Part shown: piece by piece, positions 62,737 through 64,000 of the stretch
Numbering within the stretch: position 1 is the stretch's first letter
How the letters are laid out: each line of letters starts with the position of its first letter
Assembly: GCF_012070395.1 (NCBI RefSeq)
Contig: NZ_JAAFYS010000003.1
Coordinates: forward strand, 496,001-560,000
Direction: 5' to 3'
Source of the DNA: Pseudoroseicyclus tamaricis
Lineage (GTDB): Bacteria; Pseudomonadota; Alphaproteobacteria; Rhodobacterales; Rhodobacteraceae
Length of the DNA: 64,000 bases
The notes under the pieces: model-generated
Seen by the model: only the letters and a program-made list of their open reading frames with translations
Told to the model about the DNA's origin: nothing
The model's database searches: none
Made by a program: the position numbers and the translations under genes

Positions 62737-62782
62737 CGGAAAATTTCCGATAATTTTCGGCAACTTACACGTCATGCGTGTA
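62737..62782. promoter_or_regulatory. AT-rich patch with palindromes
   Basis: Within very GC-rich DNA this 46-bp stretch contains CGGAAA-A-TTTCCG (62737-62749), CCGATAATTTTCGG (62747-62760) and TACACG-N5-CGTGTA (62766-62782). The cluster lies about 100 bp upstream of the CBS gene and could be its operator or promoter region. No binding protein is identified. Confidence 0.4.
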
Positions 62783-62956
62783 TGTCGCGCGACCGATGCA
62801 CGGCTGGGGAGGGGCCGGGCCGCGGCGCCCTGGCATTCCGGGTGCCGTTTGCGAGGGGCGCCGCAGCATTCGGGCGTGGAGGCACGGGATGCCGACGATC
62901 GGGCCCTCGAGCGGCACGACGATGGCGCCGACGCGTTCATCGGCCGCGCGCTCCAC
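62765..62956 (-). pseudogene. Decayed CBS-domain fragment
   Basis: A minus-strand frame from GTG 62956 reads ERAADERVGAIVVPLEGPIVGI and then loses similarity. The pattern RVGAIVV-X4-GPIVGI is the beta-strand core of a CBS motif and resembles RIGAIVVMRGENLVGIV of the intact gene about 300 bp away. Without the rest of the two-motif fold it is most likely a remnant of a second CBS gene. Confidence 0.4.
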
Positions 62957-62969
62957 ACGTGGCGGGCAC

Positions 62970-63455
62970 TCAGCCCAGCCAGGTGCCGAGCTTGGCCAGC
63001 GTCTGCATGCCGTACGCGACGGCGCCGAAGCCGATGACAGTTTCGCGCCGTGCCGGGCTGGGGTGGAGCTGGCGCAGGGTCAGCACGGTCTGACCGTCAT
63101 CCTGCTGGTCGAACGTCACCGTCAGGCGGAAGCGGTCGGGGCTTTGCGGATCGTAATCGCCATGGTCGGCGACGATCAGCGAGGGCGCAACGATGCGGCG
63201 AAACTGCATGAGGTTCTCGAAGCGGGTGCCATCCGCGCCGACCATGTCGAATTTCCAGTGGCCGCCCTCGCGGATGTCGGCCTCCTTCGTTTCGATTGCC
63301 AGCCCCTCCGGCCCGAACCAGGCGCTGAGCGCGGCCGGATCCGTCCAGGCGGCGAAGACCACCTCGCGCGGATGCGGGTAGAGCTGGGTGAGCACGATCT
63401 CCCGCTCAAGCTCCCAGGTGTCTAGCGGGGAAGCTTCGTCTGTCTGCTCGGTCAT
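62970..63455 (-). CDS. SRPBCC (AHSA1-like) protein
   Basis: A 161-residue protein with the AHSA1 pattern: LEREIVLTQLYPHPREVVFAAWTDPAALSAWFGPEG, then the middle strand region EADIREGGHWKFDMVGADGTRF and the C-terminal helix ETVIGFGAVAYGMQTLAKLGTWL. This helix-grip fold binds hydrophobic ligands; bacterial members are often paired with an ArsR regulator, as here. Its ATG overlaps the ArsR stop. The ligand is unknown. Confidence 0.88.
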   Translation of the reverse strand: MTEQTDEASPLDTWELEREIVLTQLYPHPREVVFAAWTDPAALSAWFGPEGLAIETKEADIREGGHWKFDMVGADGTRFENLMQFRRIVAPSLIVADHGDYDPQSPDRFRLTVTFDQQDDGQTVLTLRQLHPSPARRETVIGFGAVAYGMQTLAKLGTWLG

Positions 63456-63784
63456 TGCAGGTTGTCCTTTCGGTCAAGATACGCGCCGAGGCGGCCGAGC
63501 CTTGCCGTCCAGCGCTGATGTTCGGCCTCCATCCACTCCTTCGCCTCGGCGAAGCGGGCGGGGTCGAGGCGGCACATGCGGCGGCGGCCGCGCTTTTCGG
63601 TGCGAATGAGCTGCCCCTCCTCCAGCACCTTGAGGTGCTGCATGAAGCTTGGCAGCGCCATCCCGAAGGGCGCAGCGAGATCGCCGACGCTCTTCTCCCC
63701 CTCCGCCAGGGCGGAGAGCACCGCCCGCCGGGTGGGGTCGGCAAGAGCGTGGAAGGTCTGGTCGAGGTCTGGTTGCTTAGGCAT
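63452..63784 (-). CDS. ArsR-family transcriptional regulator
   Basis: A 110-residue winged-helix repressor. DQTFHALADPTRRAVLSALAEGEKSVGDLAAPFGMALPSFMQHLKVLEEGQLIRTEKRGRRRMCRLD is the full ArsR HTH and wing. The metal-binding Cys motif ELCVCDL of true arsenic sensors is absent, so it probably senses something else. It is the first gene of the pair with SRPBCC; upstream lies a 125-bp gap to the divergent oxidoreductase gene. Confidence 0.9.
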   Translation of the reverse strand: MPKQPDLDQTFHALADPTRRAVLSALAEGEKSVGDLAAPFGMALPSFMQHLKVLEEGQLIRTEKRGRRRMCRLDPARFAEAKEWMEAEHQRWTARLGRLGAYLDRKDNLQ

Positions 63785-63909
63785 GTGGCTAAGTAAGTGC
63801 GCGGCGAGCGAGGCGTCAACTGGAAACTTAGGTGGCCACCTTTGTTTCCGCGCCTTGGCAAGCCCGGGCGGCTTTGTCAGGAAGGGGCGGGCAGCAGCGG
63901 GAGCAGGGC

Positions 63910-64000
63910 ATGAGCGACTTCATCGTCATCGGCGGCGGCATTGCCGGCCTCTCCGCGGGCGCCCGGCTGGCGGAGCTCGGCCGCGTCACCCTGCTCGAGC
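63910..64000 (+). CDS. FAD-dependent oxidoreductase (5' part)
   Basis: The reading frame MSDFIVIGGGIAGLSAGARLAELGRVTLLE begins here and runs out of the window. It contains the dinucleotide-binding GXGXXG (GGGIAGLSAG) followed by the acidic end of beta-2 (LLE), as in DAO-family oxidases. GGGAGCAGGGC lies upstream. The specific enzyme cannot be told from 30 residues. Confidence 0.85.
   Translation, partial: MSDFIVIGGGIAGLSAGARLAELGRVTLLE

Overview
This 64 kb window is high-GC, gene-dense bacterial chromosome. The gene orders (rpoZ-rel-pdxJ-acpS-lepB-rnc, hisS-hisZ-hisG, ribB-ribH-nusB, cdd-deoA-deoB-add-upp, xdhABC beside a BMP-type nucleoside importer), the small SRP RNA and the protein families point to an alphaproteobacterium, most likely a Rhodobacterales/Rhodobacteraceae member. 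That placement is inferred from gene content and base composition; no database search was run. I see no prophage, insertion sequence, CRISPR array or plasmid function.

Layout. 1-8.9 kb is mostly minus-strand core genes: folK, rpoZ, the bifunctional (p)ppGpp enzyme, a DUF2062 membrane protein, pdxJ, acpS, lepB and the start of rnc. A LysR regulator and three small genes interrupt them. 9-12.5 kb runs forward: a NYN-domain protein, ispH, a LysE exporter, a methyltransferase and rnhA. 12.6-18 kb holds trmD, the SRP RNA (ffs), rsgA, a phosphatase-like gene, dnaX and a GNAT gene. 18.1-26.9 kb carries the parts of a classical translation cluster (tuf, tRNA-Trp, secE, nusG, rplK, rplA), all on the minus strand and in ancestral order. 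It has been opened up by accessory genes: an XRE regulator, a MAPEG protein, an acyltransferase, an Rrf2 regulator with a TauE/SafE-type transporter, a VOC protein and an Stf0-type sulfotransferase. 27-33.3 kb has parC and envelope-type proteins with SH3 and SPOR domains. 33.4-38 kb is a nucleoside salvage operon (cdd-deoA-deoB-add-upp) with overlapping start and stop codons. 38-47 kb holds a DEAD-box helicase, an EAL phosphodiesterase, ribB-ribH-nusB, hisS-hisZ-hisG and slyX. 47-52 kb has dnaE, a lipoprotein and a DUF2269 membrane protein. 52-62 kb is a purine module: xanthine dehydrogenase (xdhA, xdhB, xdhC) followed by an ABC importer with BMP-family binding protein. 62-64 kb has a CBS-domain protein, a decayed CBS fragment, an ArsR-SRPBCC pair and the start of a FAD-dependent oxidoreductase.

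Two kinds of dispersed intergenic repeat stand out. One is a roughly 150-190 bp element present three times (12.6, 20.4 and 38.1 kb). It has long terminal inverted arms (24 of 24 matching in the 20.4 kb copy) and a reading frame that stays open in all three copies. In two copies it lies near a separate short GGTGGGTT/AACCCACC palindrome. The other is a short GC-hairpin element with an AAATAYTCC-GGGGG-like core, seen at least nine times between genes, including twice inside the xdh/transporter operon. These repeats are the least explained structures in the window. Other points worth checking are a RibB with a degenerate GTP cyclohydrolase II domain, an extra hydrophilic loop in XdhB, a palindrome overlapping the putative promoter of the TauE/SafE gene next to the Rrf2 regulator, and several very short ORFs with good ribosome-binding sites or coupled starts.
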